A stretch of DNA of 64,000 bases from Streptomyces roseolus (GTDB lineage Bacteria; Actinomycetota; Actinomycetes; Streptomycetales; Streptomycetaceae), in contig NZ_BMTV01000001.1 in the NCBI RefSeq assembly GCF_014649855.1, positions 62,001 through 126,000 on the forward strand, written 5' to 3'. The translations under genes were made by a program, and so were the position numbers. Below the pieces are notes generated by a model that ran no database searches, was not told the DNA's origin, and saw only the letters and a program-made list of their open reading frames with translations. Every line of letters starts with the position of its first letter. Position 1 is the first letter of the stretch. Of this stretch, positions 55,163-63,669 are shown piece after piece.

Positions 55163-55516
55163 TCAGTCGACCGCGTTGACGGCCTCGTCGACCGACGTGT
55201 GGATCGGGAAGACCTTGGTGAGGCCCGTGATCCGGAAGATCTTGAGGATGCGCTCCTGGTTGCAGACCAGACGCAGCGAACCCTCGTGCGCACGCACGCG
55301 CTTCAGGCCACCCACGAGCACGCCGAGGCCGGTGGAGTCGAGGAAGTCCACCCCCTCCATGTCGACGACCAGGTGGTAACTGCCGTCGTTCACCAACTCG
55401 ACCAACTGCTCGCGCAGCTTGGGCGCGGTATAAACATCAATCTCGCCACCGACCTCGACGACCGTACGGTCGCCGCCAGCTCCGGGCACAGTGCGAGTCG
55501 ACAGGGACAGGTCCAC
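55163..55516 (-). CDS. bldG: anti-sigma factor antagonist BldG
   Basis: 117 aa STAS-domain protein needed for morphological development and antibiotic production in Streptomyces. The phosphorylatable serine is Ser61 in [12 protein letters not shown]. The sequence otherwise matches the BldG family closely ([42 protein letters not shown]). A short insert PGAG at residues 11-14 lengthens the N-terminus by about four residues relative to the S. coelicolor protein as I recall it (about 113 aa). Divergent from the DUF1998 helicase across 80 bases. Confidence 0.96.
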   Translation of the reverse strand: MDLSLSTRTVPGAGGDRTVVEVGGEIDVYTAPKLREQLVELVNDGSYHLVVDMEGVDFLDSTGLGVLVGGLKRVRAHEGSLRLVCNQERILKIFRITGLTKVFPIHTSVDEAVNAVD

Positions 55517-55596
55517 GGATCCTCCAGCACCTTGCTATCGGGCGTTCGCCCCCTCGGATCTCCCGGGCGGAGTCGGAGAACGAATCGCCAGCCGCG

Positions 55597-58140
55597 ATGG
55601 CATTCAATCACTTACCAGCAGCCATGCACGACGCCTTGGAAGCATTGTCCGTCACGCCGGTGACACACTCGGTGCCGATGGCCAAGAATCAGCGCACCGC
55701 TCGACCCGCCGGGGACACGGGCAGCCGCCCCTCCCCGCACCGGGTCCTCGAACGGCTCGCCTCGGGCGAGAGCCGTGCTGCGCGCATCACTCATATGGAG
55801 CACATGCCCGCTCGGGCGGGTCGCCATGCCGTCTGGCCGGACCGCATCCGCCCCGAGGTGATCGCCGCGATCCGGGACGCCGGCATCGAGCACCCATGGG
55901 CCCACCAGGCCGAGGCCGCCGAGCACGCCCTCGACGGCGAGTCCGTGGTGATCGCCACGGGCACCGCCTCCGGCAAGTCGCTCGCTTACCTCGCCCCCGT
56001 CCTCTCCACCCTCCTCGACGGCGCCGAGGCCGCGAACGGCCGCGGGACGACCGCCCTCTACCTCTCCCCCACCAAGGCCCTCGCCGCGGACCAGCGCCGC
56101 GCCGTCCGCGCGCTGGCCGCCCCGCTCGGCAACCGGATCCGGCCCGCCGTCTACGACGGCGACACGCCCGTCGAGGAACGCGAGTGGGTCCGCCAGTACG
56201 CGAACTACGTGCTCACCAACCCCGACATGCTGCACCGGGGCATCCTGCCCTCCCACCCCAGGTGGTCCTCCTTCCTGCGCTCCCTGCGCTACGTCGTCAT
56301 CGACGAGTGCCACACCTACCGGGGCGTCTTCGGCTCCCACGTCGCCCAGGTCCTGCGCCGGCTGCGCCGGGTCTGCGCCCGGTACGGCTCCGATCCGGTC
56401 TTCCTCCTCGCCTCCGCCACCTCCGCCGAGCCGGCCCGCGCCGCCGGCCGGCTCACCGGCCTGCCCGTCACCGAGGTCTCCGACGACGCCTCCCCGCGCG
56501 GCGAACTGGTCTTCGCCCTGTGGGAACCGCCCCTCACCGAACTCCAGGGCGAACGGGGCGCCCCGGTCCGCCGCACCGCCACCGCCGAGACCGCCGACCT
56601 GCTCACCGACCTCACCCGGCAGGGCGTCCGCTCGGTCGCCTTCGTCCGCTCCCGGCGCGGCGCCGAACTGATCTCGGTGATCGCCCAGGAACGGCTCGCC
56701 GAGACCGACCGGGCCCTCGCCCGCCGGGTCGCCGCCTACCGGGGCGGCTACCTCCCCGAGGAGCGCCGCGCCCTGGAACGGGCCCTGCACTCCGGAGAAC
56801 TCCTCGGCCTCGCCGCGACCACCGCCCTGGAACTGGGCGTGGACGTCTCCGGCCTCGACGCCGTCCTCATCGCCGGCTATCCCGGCACCCGGGCCTCGCT
56901 GTGGCAGCAGGCCGGCCGGGCGGGCCGCTCCGGCGAAGGCGCCCTCGCCGTCATGATCGCCCGCGACGACCCGCTGGACACCTTCCTCGTCCACCACCCC
57001 GAGGCGATCTTCGACCAGCCGGTCGAGTCGACCGTCCTGGACCCCGACAACCCCTACGTCCTCGCCCCCCATCTCTGCGCCGCCGCCTCCGAACTCCCCC
57101 TCACCGAGGCCGACCTCGCCCTCTTCGGCCCCGCCGCGCCCGGCCTCATGCCGCAGCTGGAGGGCGCCGGACTGCTGCGCCGCCGGGCCGGCGGCTGGTA
57201 CTGGACCCGCCGCGAGCGGGCCGCCGACCTCGCCGACATCCGGGGCGGCGGCGGCAGCCCGGTCCGGATCGTCGAGGAGGGCACCGGCCGGCTCCTCGGC
57301 ACGGTGGACGAGGCCGCCTCCCACGCCTCCGTCCACGAGGGCGCCGTCCACCTCCACCAGGGCCGCACCTACCTGGTCCGCACGCTGGACCTGGAGGACT
57401 CCGTCGCCCTCGTCGAGGAGGCCGTCCCGCCGTACTCGACCGTCGCCCGCGACACCACCTCCGTCCGCGTCCTGGAGACCGACACCGAGGTCCCCTGGGG
57501 CGAGGGCCGTCTCTGCTACGGCTCCGTCGAGGTCACCCACCAGGTCATCTCCTTCCTGCGCCGCCGGCTGATCACGGGCGAGGTGCTGGGCGAGACCAAG
57601 CTCGACCTGCCGCCCCGCACCCTGCGCACCCGGGCCGTGTGGTGGACGGTCACCGAGGACCAGCTCGACGCCGCCCGCATCACCCCGGAGATCCTCGGCG
57701 GCGCCCTGCACGCCGCCGAGCACGCCTCCATCGGCATGCTGCCGCTCTTCGCCACCTGCGACCGCTGGGACATCGGCGGCGTCTCCGTCCCGCTCCACCC
57801 GGACACGCTGCTGCCGACCGTCTTCGTGTACGACGGCCACCCCGGCGGCGCCGGGTTCGCCGAACGCGCCTTCCACACCGCCCGGGCCTGGCTCTCCGCC
57901 ACCCGCGAGGCGATCGCCTCCTGCGAGTGCGAGGCCGGCTGCCCCTCCTGCATCCAGTCCCCCAAGTGCGGCAACGGCAACGACCCCCTCCACAAACGAG
58001 GCGCCATCCGCCTCCTCACCGAACTCCTCCGCGCCTCCCCCACGGCCCCCGAAACCGCGGCCACCCCGGGAAGCGAGACCTCCCCGGAGGCCCCGACCGG
58101 CCCTGCTGCCACGGCCGGCCCCGGGGACGAGGCCCCTTAG
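55597..58140 (+). CDS. DEAD/DEAH-box helicase with MrfA/Hrq1-type zinc domain (DUF1998)
   Basis: 847 aa. Walker A ATGTASGKS (120-128), DEAH-type DECH (about 236-239, YVVIDECHTYRG), SAT motif LASATSAEPARA, and a C-terminal helicase lobe with AGYPGTRASLWQQAGRAGR. The four-cysteine cluster CECEAGCPSCIQSPKCG near residue 780-800 is typical of the DUF1998 domain. Relatives in bacteria repair mitomycin cross-links (MrfA). The role is inferred. Adjacent to the Tad genes, convergent with them and overlapping by 4 bases. Confidence 0.95.
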   Translation: MAFNHLPAAMHDALEALSVTPVTHSVPMAKNQRTARPAGDTGSRPSPHRVLERLASGESRAARITHMEHMPARAGRHAVWPDRIRPEVIAAIRDAGIEHPWAHQAEAAEHALDGESVVIATGTASGKSLAYLAPVLSTLLDGAEAANGRGTTALYLSPTKALAADQRRAVRALAAPLGNRIRPAVYDGDTPVEEREWVRQYANYVLTNPDMLHRGILPSHPRWSSFLRSLRYVVIDECHTYRGVFGSHVAQVLRRLRRVCARYGSDPVFLLASATSAEPARAAGRLTGLPVTEVSDDASPRGELVFALWEPPLTELQGERGAPVRRTATAETADLLTDLTRQGVRSVAFVRSRRGAELISVIAQERLAETDRALARRVAAYRGGYLPEERRALERALHSGELLGLAATTALELGVDVSGLDAVLIAGYPGTRASLWQQAGRAGRSGEGALAVMIARDDPLDTFLVHHPEAIFDQPVESTVLDPDNPYVLAPHLCAAASELPLTEADLALFGPAAPGLMPQLEGAGLLRRRAGGWYWTRRERAADLADIRGGGGSPVRIVEEGTGRLLGTVDEAASHASVHEGAVHLHQGRTYLVRTLDLEDSVALVEEAVPPYSTVARDTTSVRVLETDTEVPWGEGRLCYGSVEVTHQVISFLRRRLITGEVLGETKLDLPPRTLRTRAVWWTVTEDQLDAARITPEILGGALHAAEHASIGMLPLFATCDRWDIGGVSVPLHPDTLLPTVFVYDGHPGGAGFAERAFHTARAWLSATREAIASCECEAGCPSCIQSPKCGNGNDPLHKRGAIRLLTELLRASPTAPETAATPGSETSPEAPTGPAATAGPGDEAP

Positions 58141-58550
58141 GCCGGACCGAGCGGCGCCGGAGGGCCGGGCGCCGAAGGACCGGGGGTCGGAAGGCCGGGG
58201 GACGACGGGCCGGGTTCGGCCGGTCCCGCGCGGGCTCTGGCCGTCGGGGACCAGGAGCCGGCGGACGTCCGGGCCGTCACCTCCGCCTCGGCGCCGGTCA
58301 GCCGGCAGTGGAGCAGTTCGGCGCCCTGCGCGGTGGCGACCCGGCGGGCCGCCGCACACGCCTCCGTTTCGCCCCGGAGCGCCCGGTCGGCGGCGGCGAG
58401 GGCCGCCAGGTCCGCGGCGCCACCGGCCCGGTGCCGGGCGGCCACCGCCTGCCCCAGCGCCAGCACCGCCCCGAAGACCACGCACAGGGCGCAGGCCGCG
58501 AAGGCCGTCCACACGCTCGCGACGCCCCGGTCACCATGTCCGCGTCTCAT
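58137..58550 (-). CDS. TadE-like pilus protein of the helicase/secretion neighbourhood
   Basis: 137 aa. One N-terminal TM (about 10-34, ASVWTAFAACALCVVFGAVLALGQAV), an AADLAALAAADRALRGE region, then cysteines in CAAARRVATAQGAELLHC and a Pro/Gly/Ser tail of about 30 residues. It belongs to the small TadE/G-like class that sits between Tad genes and the helicase in actinobacteria. Start ATG at 58550 overlaps the stop of the upstream TadE gene by 4 bases. Confidence 0.75.
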   Translation of the reverse strand: MRRGHGDRGVASVWTAFAACALCVVFGAVLALGQAVAARHRAGGAADLAALAAADRALRGETEACAAARRVATAQGAELLHCRLTGAEAEVTARTSAGSWSPTARARAGPAEPGPSSPGLPTPGPSAPGPPAPLGPA

Positions 58551-58912
58551 ACCGGCCCACCTCCCCCCACCGTGTCCTCGGCGAGGGCCGCCGCCCCGGC
58601 CCGCAGCGTCACGCCCAGGCCGCCCGGCCCCGGCGCCGAGGACTCCACGGTCACCCGCCACAGCTCGCCCTCCCTCGCCACCGCCACCCGGGCCCCCTCG
58701 GGCGCGGCGGCCCGGGCGGCGGCCACCACGGCCTCCGCGGGCTCCGAGCGGGCCGCCGCCCGCGCCCCGGCCCTGGCCGCGTCCACGCACCGGATCTGCG
58801 CGGCGGACGCCGCCAGGGCCCACAGCAGGGCCATCGCGAAGAGCGCGAGCACCGGCAGCACCACCGCCGCCTCCACGGTCACCGACCCCCGGTCCCGGTC
58901 AGAACGGCGCAT
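58547..58912 (-). CDS. TadE-family pilus assembly protein
   Basis: 121 aa. GSVTVEAAVVLPVLALFAMALLWALAASAAQIRCVDAARAGARAAARSE-type N-terminus, the classic TadE signature: a Glu at the signal cleavage region followed by one TM (about residues 14-37). The rest is a small external domain. It overlaps the end of the pilin-like gene by 14 bases and is translationally coupled to the downstream TadE-like gene. Confidence 0.88.
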   Translation of the reverse strand: MRRSDRDRGSVTVEAAVVLPVLALFAMALLWALAASAAQIRCVDAARAGARAAARSEPAEAVVAAARAAAPEGARVAVAREGELWRVTVESSAPGPGGLGVTLRAGAAALAEDTVGGGGPV

Positions 58913-59120
58913 CGAGCGCCTTCGTGACCAGGGATTCCAGGGCTCCCGAGACGGAGCCGCCGGTCACCACCTTGTAGAACACGGCGGCCAGGCCGGCCGC
59001 CGTGAGCGTGCCCAGCGCGTACTCGACCGTGCTCATGCCGCTGTCGGTCCGCAGAGCCGCCCGCCGGGTCGTCCAGAACCCCCGCAGCGCCGTCCGCGCC
59101 CACGTGTATGCCGTACGCAT
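58899..59120 (-). CDS. DUF4244 Flp-pilin-like peptide
   Basis: 73 aa, preceded by [39 protein letters not shown] carries the type IV pilin-type cleavage pattern (a Glu five residues after the Gly/Met) and one TM. Probably the Flp-like structural subunit of the Tad locus. Between it and tadC lies a short (GTCGT)n-rich repeat (59154-59195). Confidence 0.85.
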   Translation of the reverse strand: MRTAYTWARTALRGFWTTRRAALRTDSGMSTVEYALGTLTAAGLAAVFYKVVTGGSVSGALESLVTKALDAPF

Positions 59121-59193
59121 CTCTTTTCCCTCTGTCGTTCCGTCGATTCACGTCGTCGTGTCGTGTCGTCAATGTCGTGTCGTCGTGCCGCGT

Positions 59194-60009
59194 TCAGGGG
59201 CCGAGCAGGCCCTTGGCCAGGCCGATCACCACCGGGGCCACCCCGACCGCGAGGAACGCGGGCAGGAAGCACAGCCCCACGGGGGCGCTGATCAGCACCT
59301 CGGCCCGGCGGGCCCGGGCGGCGGCCGCGCGGCCGGCCGCCGCCCGCAGGGCGGCCGCGTGCCGGGCCGACGCCTCCGCGGCGGGCGCCCCGGAGGCGTC
59401 GGCCCGTTCCAGGCATCGGGCGAGCCCCTCGGCGCCCGGTATCGCCCCGAACCTCCCCCACACCTCCGCCGGGTCCCCGCCGAGCCGCAGCTCGGCGGCG
59501 GTCCGCAGCAGCCGCTCCCCGAGCGGACCGCCCAAGGACCGCCCCACGGCCTCCGCCGCCTCTCCCGGACCGGCTCCGGCCGAGGCACAGGCCGCCAGCA
59601 GATCGGCCGCCAGCGGGAGCCGCGCCGCCGCCTCCCGGTCCGTCGCCCGCACCCTGGAGGCACCGGTCCTCCGCAGCCACCACCGGGCACCGAGCACTCC
59701 GCCCGCGCCCACGAGCAGCGCCGCCGGCGCCCCGAGGAACACTCCCGCGCAGAGCGGCCCGCCCACGACCGCCGCGCGTACCGGCACCGGCACTTCCCGC
59801 AGTCCGGCCGTCATCCGCTCCCACCGCCACGTCCGCGCCACGGCCGGCGTCCCGGCGGGTCCGCCGCCGTCGTCCGCCAGCAGACCGCCGAGCCGTCGCC
59901 GGGCGCCCCGCCCGCCGCGCACCCGCGCCAGCCGCGGCCAGGCCCGGCCGAGCAGCCAGCAGCCCAGGAGCAACAGCGGGACCGACCTGGCCAGCGGTTC
60001 ACTCCACAT
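59194..60009 (-). CDS. tadC: type II secretion F-domain protein (TadC)
   Basis: 271 aa from the ATG at 60009. N-terminal TM (SVPLLLLGCWLLGRAW), middle segment (VRAAVVGGPLCAGVFLGAPAALLVGAGGVLG), a T2SF region (RLPLAADLLAACASAGAGPGEAAEAVGRSLGGPLGERLLR-type) and a C-terminal hydrophobic end (VLISAPVGLCFLPAFLAVGVAPVVIGLAKGLLG). It forms the inner membrane platform of the Tad machine with TadB, whose gene it overlaps by 11 bases. Confidence 0.9.
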   Translation of the reverse strand: MWSEPLARSVPLLLLGCWLLGRAWPRLARVRGGRGARRRLGGLLADDGGGPAGTPAVARTWRWERMTAGLREVPVPVRAAVVGGPLCAGVFLGAPAALLVGAGGVLGARWWLRRTGASRVRATDREAAARLPLAADLLAACASAGAGPGEAAEAVGRSLGGPLGERLLRTAAELRLGGDPAEVWGRFGAIPGAEGLARCLERADASGAPAAEASARHAAALRAAAGRAAAARARRAEVLISAPVGLCFLPAFLAVGVAPVVIGLAKGLLGP

Positions 60010-60871
60010 CGCCGCCGCCTCCCCGTACGATCCGCGCGGCCCACCACAGCCCGGCCGCCTCCAGCGCGCCGCCGAGCACCAGGCAGGCCCCTCCGGCGGG
60101 GGTGTGCAGCAGGATCCGCAGCGGCTCCGCGCCCATGACCGCGCCGAGGCCGATCCCGGCCACCGGGAGGGCCGCGAGCACGGCCACCGTGGCCCACGCC
60201 CCCGACAGTTCGGCCCGCAGCGCCTCGCGCCGCTCGTCCTGCTCGCGGAGTGCGGCCTCCAGCCGGTCGAGGCCGGCGGAAAGTCCCGCGCCGCTGTCGA
60301 CGGCCACCTGCCAGCAGGCCGCGAGGCCGGCGAGACCTTCGGCGCCCTCCCGTCGGGCCGCTCTGCGCAGCGCCTCCGGCACGTCGCCGCCGAAGCCGAC
60401 CGCGGCGAGCACCCGCGCCTCCTCCGCGCCGAGGGCCCCGGTGCGGCGGGCCGCGTAGGCGAGGGCGTGGCCGGGCTGGCGGCCGGCCCGCAGCTCACCG
60501 CCGGCGGCCTCGCAGAGCGCCACCACCCGCCCGGCCAGCGCCTCGCGTTCCTTGCGCGCCCCGGCCGCCCGCAACCGCCGCCGCACGAGCGGGACGGCCA
60601 GGGCGCCCGCGGCCAGCGGCAGCGGCGACCCGCCCAGCAGCGCGAGCAGCCCCGCGGCGGGCAGACACAGCCACTCCGGTCGTCCGCGGGCGGCCGTCCA
60701 CCAGCGGCCGAGGGCCGCCCGGCCGACGCCCCCGCTCCCGTACCCGGCTCCCTCCCCGGGGAGCAGGGTCCGCGCCCGCAGGACCGCGCGGCGGCGTCCG
60801 GCAGCCTGCCGGAGGGCGGGCACGGAGCCGGCGGCCAGGAGACAGAACCCGGCGTACAGGCCGACGGTCAC
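59999..60871 (-). CDS. tadB: type II secretion F-domain protein (TadB)
   Basis: 290 aa from the GTG at 60871, with GGAGG about 5 bases upstream. N-terminal TM (VTVGLYAGFCLLAAGSVPAL), hydrophobic pair at about 68-95, T2SF core (ALAGRVVALCEAAGGELRAGRQPGHALAYAARRTG) and C-terminal TM (TVAVLAALPVAGIGLGAVMG and beyond). It partners TadC in the inner membrane platform. Start overlaps the tadA stop (GTGA). Confidence 0.9.
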   Translation of the reverse strand: MTVGLYAGFCLLAAGSVPALRQAAGRRRAVLRARTLLPGEGAGYGSGGVGRAALGRWWTAARGRPEWLCLPAAGLLALLGGSPLPLAAGALAVPLVRRRLRAAGARKEREALAGRVVALCEAAGGELRAGRQPGHALAYAARRTGALGAEEARVLAAVGFGGDVPEALRRAARREGAEGLAGLAACWQVAVDSGAGLSAGLDRLEAALREQDERREALRAELSGAWATVAVLAALPVAGIGLGAVMGAEPLRILLHTPAGGACLVLGGALEAAGLWWAARIVRGGGGDVE

Positions 60872-62076
60872 GGGGCACCTCCGACGAGCTCGCGCAGTCG
60901 GGGCCAGCCCCGCTCCCGCTCGAAGCCGGACGGGGCCCAGCGGAGTGCGGGCACCGTGCGCACGAGGCCGTCCCGGTCCCGCTCCAGGACGTGGACCTCG
61001 GCGATCCGGCGCCGCCCGTCGGGGTCGCGGACCAGGTGCAGCACGGCGGACAGTCCGGCGCCCAGCTGGCTGTGGAGGGCGGCCCGGTCGAGTCCGGCGG
61101 CCGTGCCGAGCGCTTCGAGCCGGGCGGGCACGTCGGAGGCCGTGTTGGCGTGGAGCGTGCCCGAGCCGCCCTCGTGCCCGGTGTTGAGCGCCGCGAGGAG
61201 GTCGACGGCCTCGCCGCCGCGGACCTCCCCGACGACCAGCCGGTCGGGCCGCATCCGCAGGGCCTGGCGGACCAGGTCCCGGAGGGTGACGAGCCCGGCT
61301 CCCTCCTGGTTCGGCGGCCGGGCCTCCAGCCGCACCACGTGGGGGTGGTCCGGGCGCAGCTCGGCCGAGTCCTCGGCGAGGACGATCCGCTCGCGCTCCC
61401 CGACCAGGCCGAGGAGGGCGGCGAGGAGCGTCGTCTTGCCCGTGCCGGTGCCTCCGCTGACCAGGTACGACACCCGGGCCTCGATCAGCGCGCGCAGGAC
61501 CCGGTCGCCGCCGGGCGGCACCGTCCCCGCTGCCGTGAGCTCCTCCAGGGTGAAGGCCCGGGGGCGCATCACCCGCAGCGAGAGGCAGGTGGAGCCGACG
61601 GCGACGGGCGGGAGGACCGCGTGCATGCGGGTGCCGTCGGGCAGCCGGGCGTCCACCCAGGGCCGGGCGTCGTCGAGGCGGCGCCCGCCCACGGCCGCGA
61701 GCCGCTGCGCGAGCCTCCGGACGGCGGCGGCGTCCGCGAAGACGACGGGCGCCCGCTCCAGGCCCGCTCCCCGGTCGACCCACACCCGGTCGGGTGCCGA
61801 GACGAGGACGTCGGTGACGTCGGGGTCGGCGAGGAGGGCCTCCAGCGGCCCCGCACCGGTCAGCTCGCACCGCAGCTCCTCGGCGGCCCCCAGCACCTCG
61901 GCGTCCCCCAGCAGGCGCCCCTGGGCCCGCAGGGCGGCCGCCACGCGGGCCGGGGTCGGCTCGGCGCCGCTCGCCGCGAGCCGCTGCCGCACGGCGTCGA
62001 GGAGCCCGGCCCCGCCCGTCCGCGCGCCCGGAAGCGCGCCGGACGCAGCGACCTCCGCCGCGCCGGTGCCGGTCAT
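60868..62076 (-). CDS. tadA: Tad secretion ATPase (TadA/CpaF type)
   Basis: 402 aa. Hexameric AAA-type ATPase powering pilus or secretion: Walker A GGTGTGKTT (208-216), Asp box VLAEDSAELRP, Walker-B-like MRPDRLVVGEVRGGEAVDLLAALNTGHEGG, and His box GTLHANTASDVPARLEAL. The N-terminal region (about 1-100) includes LTGAGPLEALLADPDVTDVLV typical of CpaF-like members. The start overlaps the ssd stop (ATGA). Confidence 0.95.
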   Translation of the reverse strand: MTGTGAAEVAASGALPGARTGGAGLLDAVRQRLAASGAEPTPARVAAALRAQGRLLGDAEVLGAAEELRCELTGAGPLEALLADPDVTDVLVSAPDRVWVDRGAGLERAPVVFADAAAVRRLAQRLAAVGGRRLDDARPWVDARLPDGTRMHAVLPPVAVGSTCLSLRVMRPRAFTLEELTAAGTVPPGGDRVLRALIEARVSYLVSGGTGTGKTTLLAALLGLVGERERIVLAEDSAELRPDHPHVVRLEARPPNQEGAGLVTLRDLVRQALRMRPDRLVVGEVRGGEAVDLLAALNTGHEGGSGTLHANTASDVPARLEALGTAAGLDRAALHSQLGAGLSAVLHLVRDPDGRRRIAEVHVLERDRDGLVRTVPALRWAPSGFERERGWPRLRELVGGAP

Positions 62077-63218
62077 GCCGCACCGCCGGAGGGCAGCGCC
62101 TGCTCCCAGAAGGCCGCGCAGAAGCGGCCGAGCGGGCCCCGGGGGTCGGCGCCCGGCGGGGAGCCCGCGTCCTGGTCCGTCACGACGGCGGGGTCGTAGG
62201 GGAGTTCGCCGGCGAGCGGCAGCCGCAGCGCGTCGGCGACCCAGCGCTCGTCGAGCCCGGCCGCGTACGGCCCGCGGACCACGGCCCGCAGGTCGCGGAC
62301 GCCGAAGGAGAGGGTGCCGGCGATCCGGTGGGCGGCGGCGACCGCCCGCAGTTCGCCGGGGACGACGAGGAGTCCGAGGTCGAGCTGGGCCAGGGCCTCG
62401 GCCCCGGCCTCGTCGACGGCGCGCGGCAGGTCGACCACGACGACCCCGCCGCCGCGGCGGGCCGCGGCGAGCACGGCCCGGACGGCGTCGGGCGGCACGG
62501 CGCCGGTGGGTTCCCGGCCCCAGCTCAGCACCCGCACGCCCCTGGCCGCGGGCAGTGACTCCGCGAGGGCGCCGCCGGCCAGCCGTCCCTTCGAGGCGGT
62601 GAAGTCGCTCCAGCGCCTGCCCGGCTCCCGCTCGGCGCCGAGGAGCACGTCGAGTCCGCCGCCGAGCGGGTCGCCGTCGACGAGCAGGGTCCGCCGGCCC
62701 GAGCGGGCGGCGGCGAGCGCGAGCCCGCAGGCGAGGGTGGAGGCGCCGGCGCCGCCGCGTCCGCCGACGACGCCGACGGTCAGCGCCGTCCGGCCACCCC
62801 CTTCGGCGGCGTCGGCGATCCGCTCGACGAGCCGGGACTCGGCGCCCGGCAGCCTGAGCACGCTGTCCGCGCCGAGCTCGACGGCGAGCCGCCACACGTC
62901 CGGGTCGTCCGGGGCCCGTCCGACGAGGACGACCCCGGGCCGGCGCACGGAGCCGCGGCAGCGGGCCGCCGCGTCCTCCCCGACCAGGACGAGCGGGGGG
63001 TCGGTCCAGCTCGCCCGCCGCTCGGGCACCCGGTGGTGCACCTCGGGCTCGACGCCGGCCGCGGCGCACAGCCGCAGCAGGTCGTCGAGGAGGACCACGT
63101 CCTCGGTGACGATCAGCGGACCGGGCCCGCGCACCCCTTCCCCGTCCCGTGCCCCGGACGCGTCCCGCGCCGTGGACCCGTGCTCCGCTCCCGTGCGGGA
63201 GGCCGTCGGCTTGTGCAT
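62073..63218 (-). CDS. septum-site-determining (Ssd/CpaE-like) protein
   Basis: 381 aa from the ATG at 63218, with GAGGGG 8 bases upstream. A GTG at 63227 overlaps that site. N-terminal receiver-like region (PLIVTEDVVLLDDLLRLCAAAGVEPEVHHRV), then a MinD/ParA-type fold with GVVGGRGGAGASTLACGLALAAA. The deviant P-loop keeps glycines but has Arg and Ala in the lysine positions, as in actinobacterial Ssd proteins. VVVVDLPRAVDEAGAEAL is the Walker-B-like part. First gene of the Tad cluster, possibly positioning the apparatus. Confidence 0.9.
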   Translation of the reverse strand: MHKPTASRTGAEHGSTARDASGARDGEGVRGPGPLIVTEDVVLLDDLLRLCAAAGVEPEVHHRVPERRASWTDPPLVLVGEDAAARCRGSVRRPGVVLVGRAPDDPDVWRLAVELGADSVLRLPGAESRLVERIADAAEGGGRTALTVGVVGGRGGAGASTLACGLALAAARSGRRTLLVDGDPLGGGLDVLLGAEREPGRRWSDFTASKGRLAGGALAESLPAARGVRVLSWGREPTGAVPPDAVRAVLAAARRGGGVVVVDLPRAVDEAGAEALAQLDLGLLVVPGELRAVAAAHRIAGTLSFGVRDLRAVVRGPYAAGLDERWVADALRLPLAGELPYDPAVVTDQDAGSPPGADPRGPLGRFCAAFWEQALPSGGAA

Positions 63219-63464
63219 CGCGCACACCCCTCTCGTGATTCCTGCGGGCCGCGAACTTCGCGACGGGAATCACGGTGAGGCCGAGCGGGAAATCGTGCGG
63301 AGTCCACCGAAAAACTGTGGACAATCCACTCCCTGTGAATATCTCGACCACCCGTCCGAGGGCTGTCCGGAACGCAGTGCGCCGGTTACTGTGGGTGACG
63401 GATCGAGAGATCGCCGCGCTTCGGGCAGCCGGACGGGCGGCGGCGGGAGAGAGGGGAGGGAGCC
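63219..63464. promoter_or_regulatory. promoter region of the Tad cluster with dyads
   Basis: GTGATTCC at 63235-63242 and GGAATCAC at 63266-63273 form a perfect 8-base inverted repeat enclosing CGCGAA-C-TTCGCG. Near 63302-63330, GTCCAC/GTGGAC and GTGGA-CAA-TCCAC make further dyads. They lie just upstream of the ssd start and could be regulator sites. No gene is seen. Confidence 0.45.
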
Positions 63465-63575
63465 ATGGCCCAGCGGGCGAAAACGGCTCCGGACATGCGA
63501 CGACCCCCGCCGGGGGGGAGAGCGGGGGTCGTCTTTCCGGCCGACTCGGGGGGGGGAGGAGCCGGTCCGGGTTAG
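63465..63575 (+). CDS. short leader-like ORF (36 aa) upstream of the HAD gene
   Basis: ATG at 63465 follows a strong GAGGGGAGGG (63451-63460). The predicted peptide has Pro/Gly/Arg-rich content (starts MAQRAKTAPDM, ends GGGGAGPG). A perfect hairpin (63500-63511 with 63523-63534), followed by TTTCC, lies inside it. It could be a leader peptide with an attenuator, or a chance ORF. Confidence 0.35.
   Translation: MAQRAKTAPDMRRPPPGGRAGVVFPADSGGGGAGPG
63500..63534 (+). terminator. hairpin inside the leader ORF
   Basis: Perfect 12-base arms (GACGACCCCCGC / GCGGGGGTCGTC), 11-base loop, followed by TTTCC. Possible attenuator or terminator 136 bases before the HAD gene. Confidence 0.6.
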
Positions 63576-63669
63576 CACGGTCGCGAACGATCCGTGACTT
63601 CCATGGTATACCCGAGAGCCTTCTCAAGCAAACCCACGCGCCCCAGCGTACGCCGAATGGCGGGCACCT

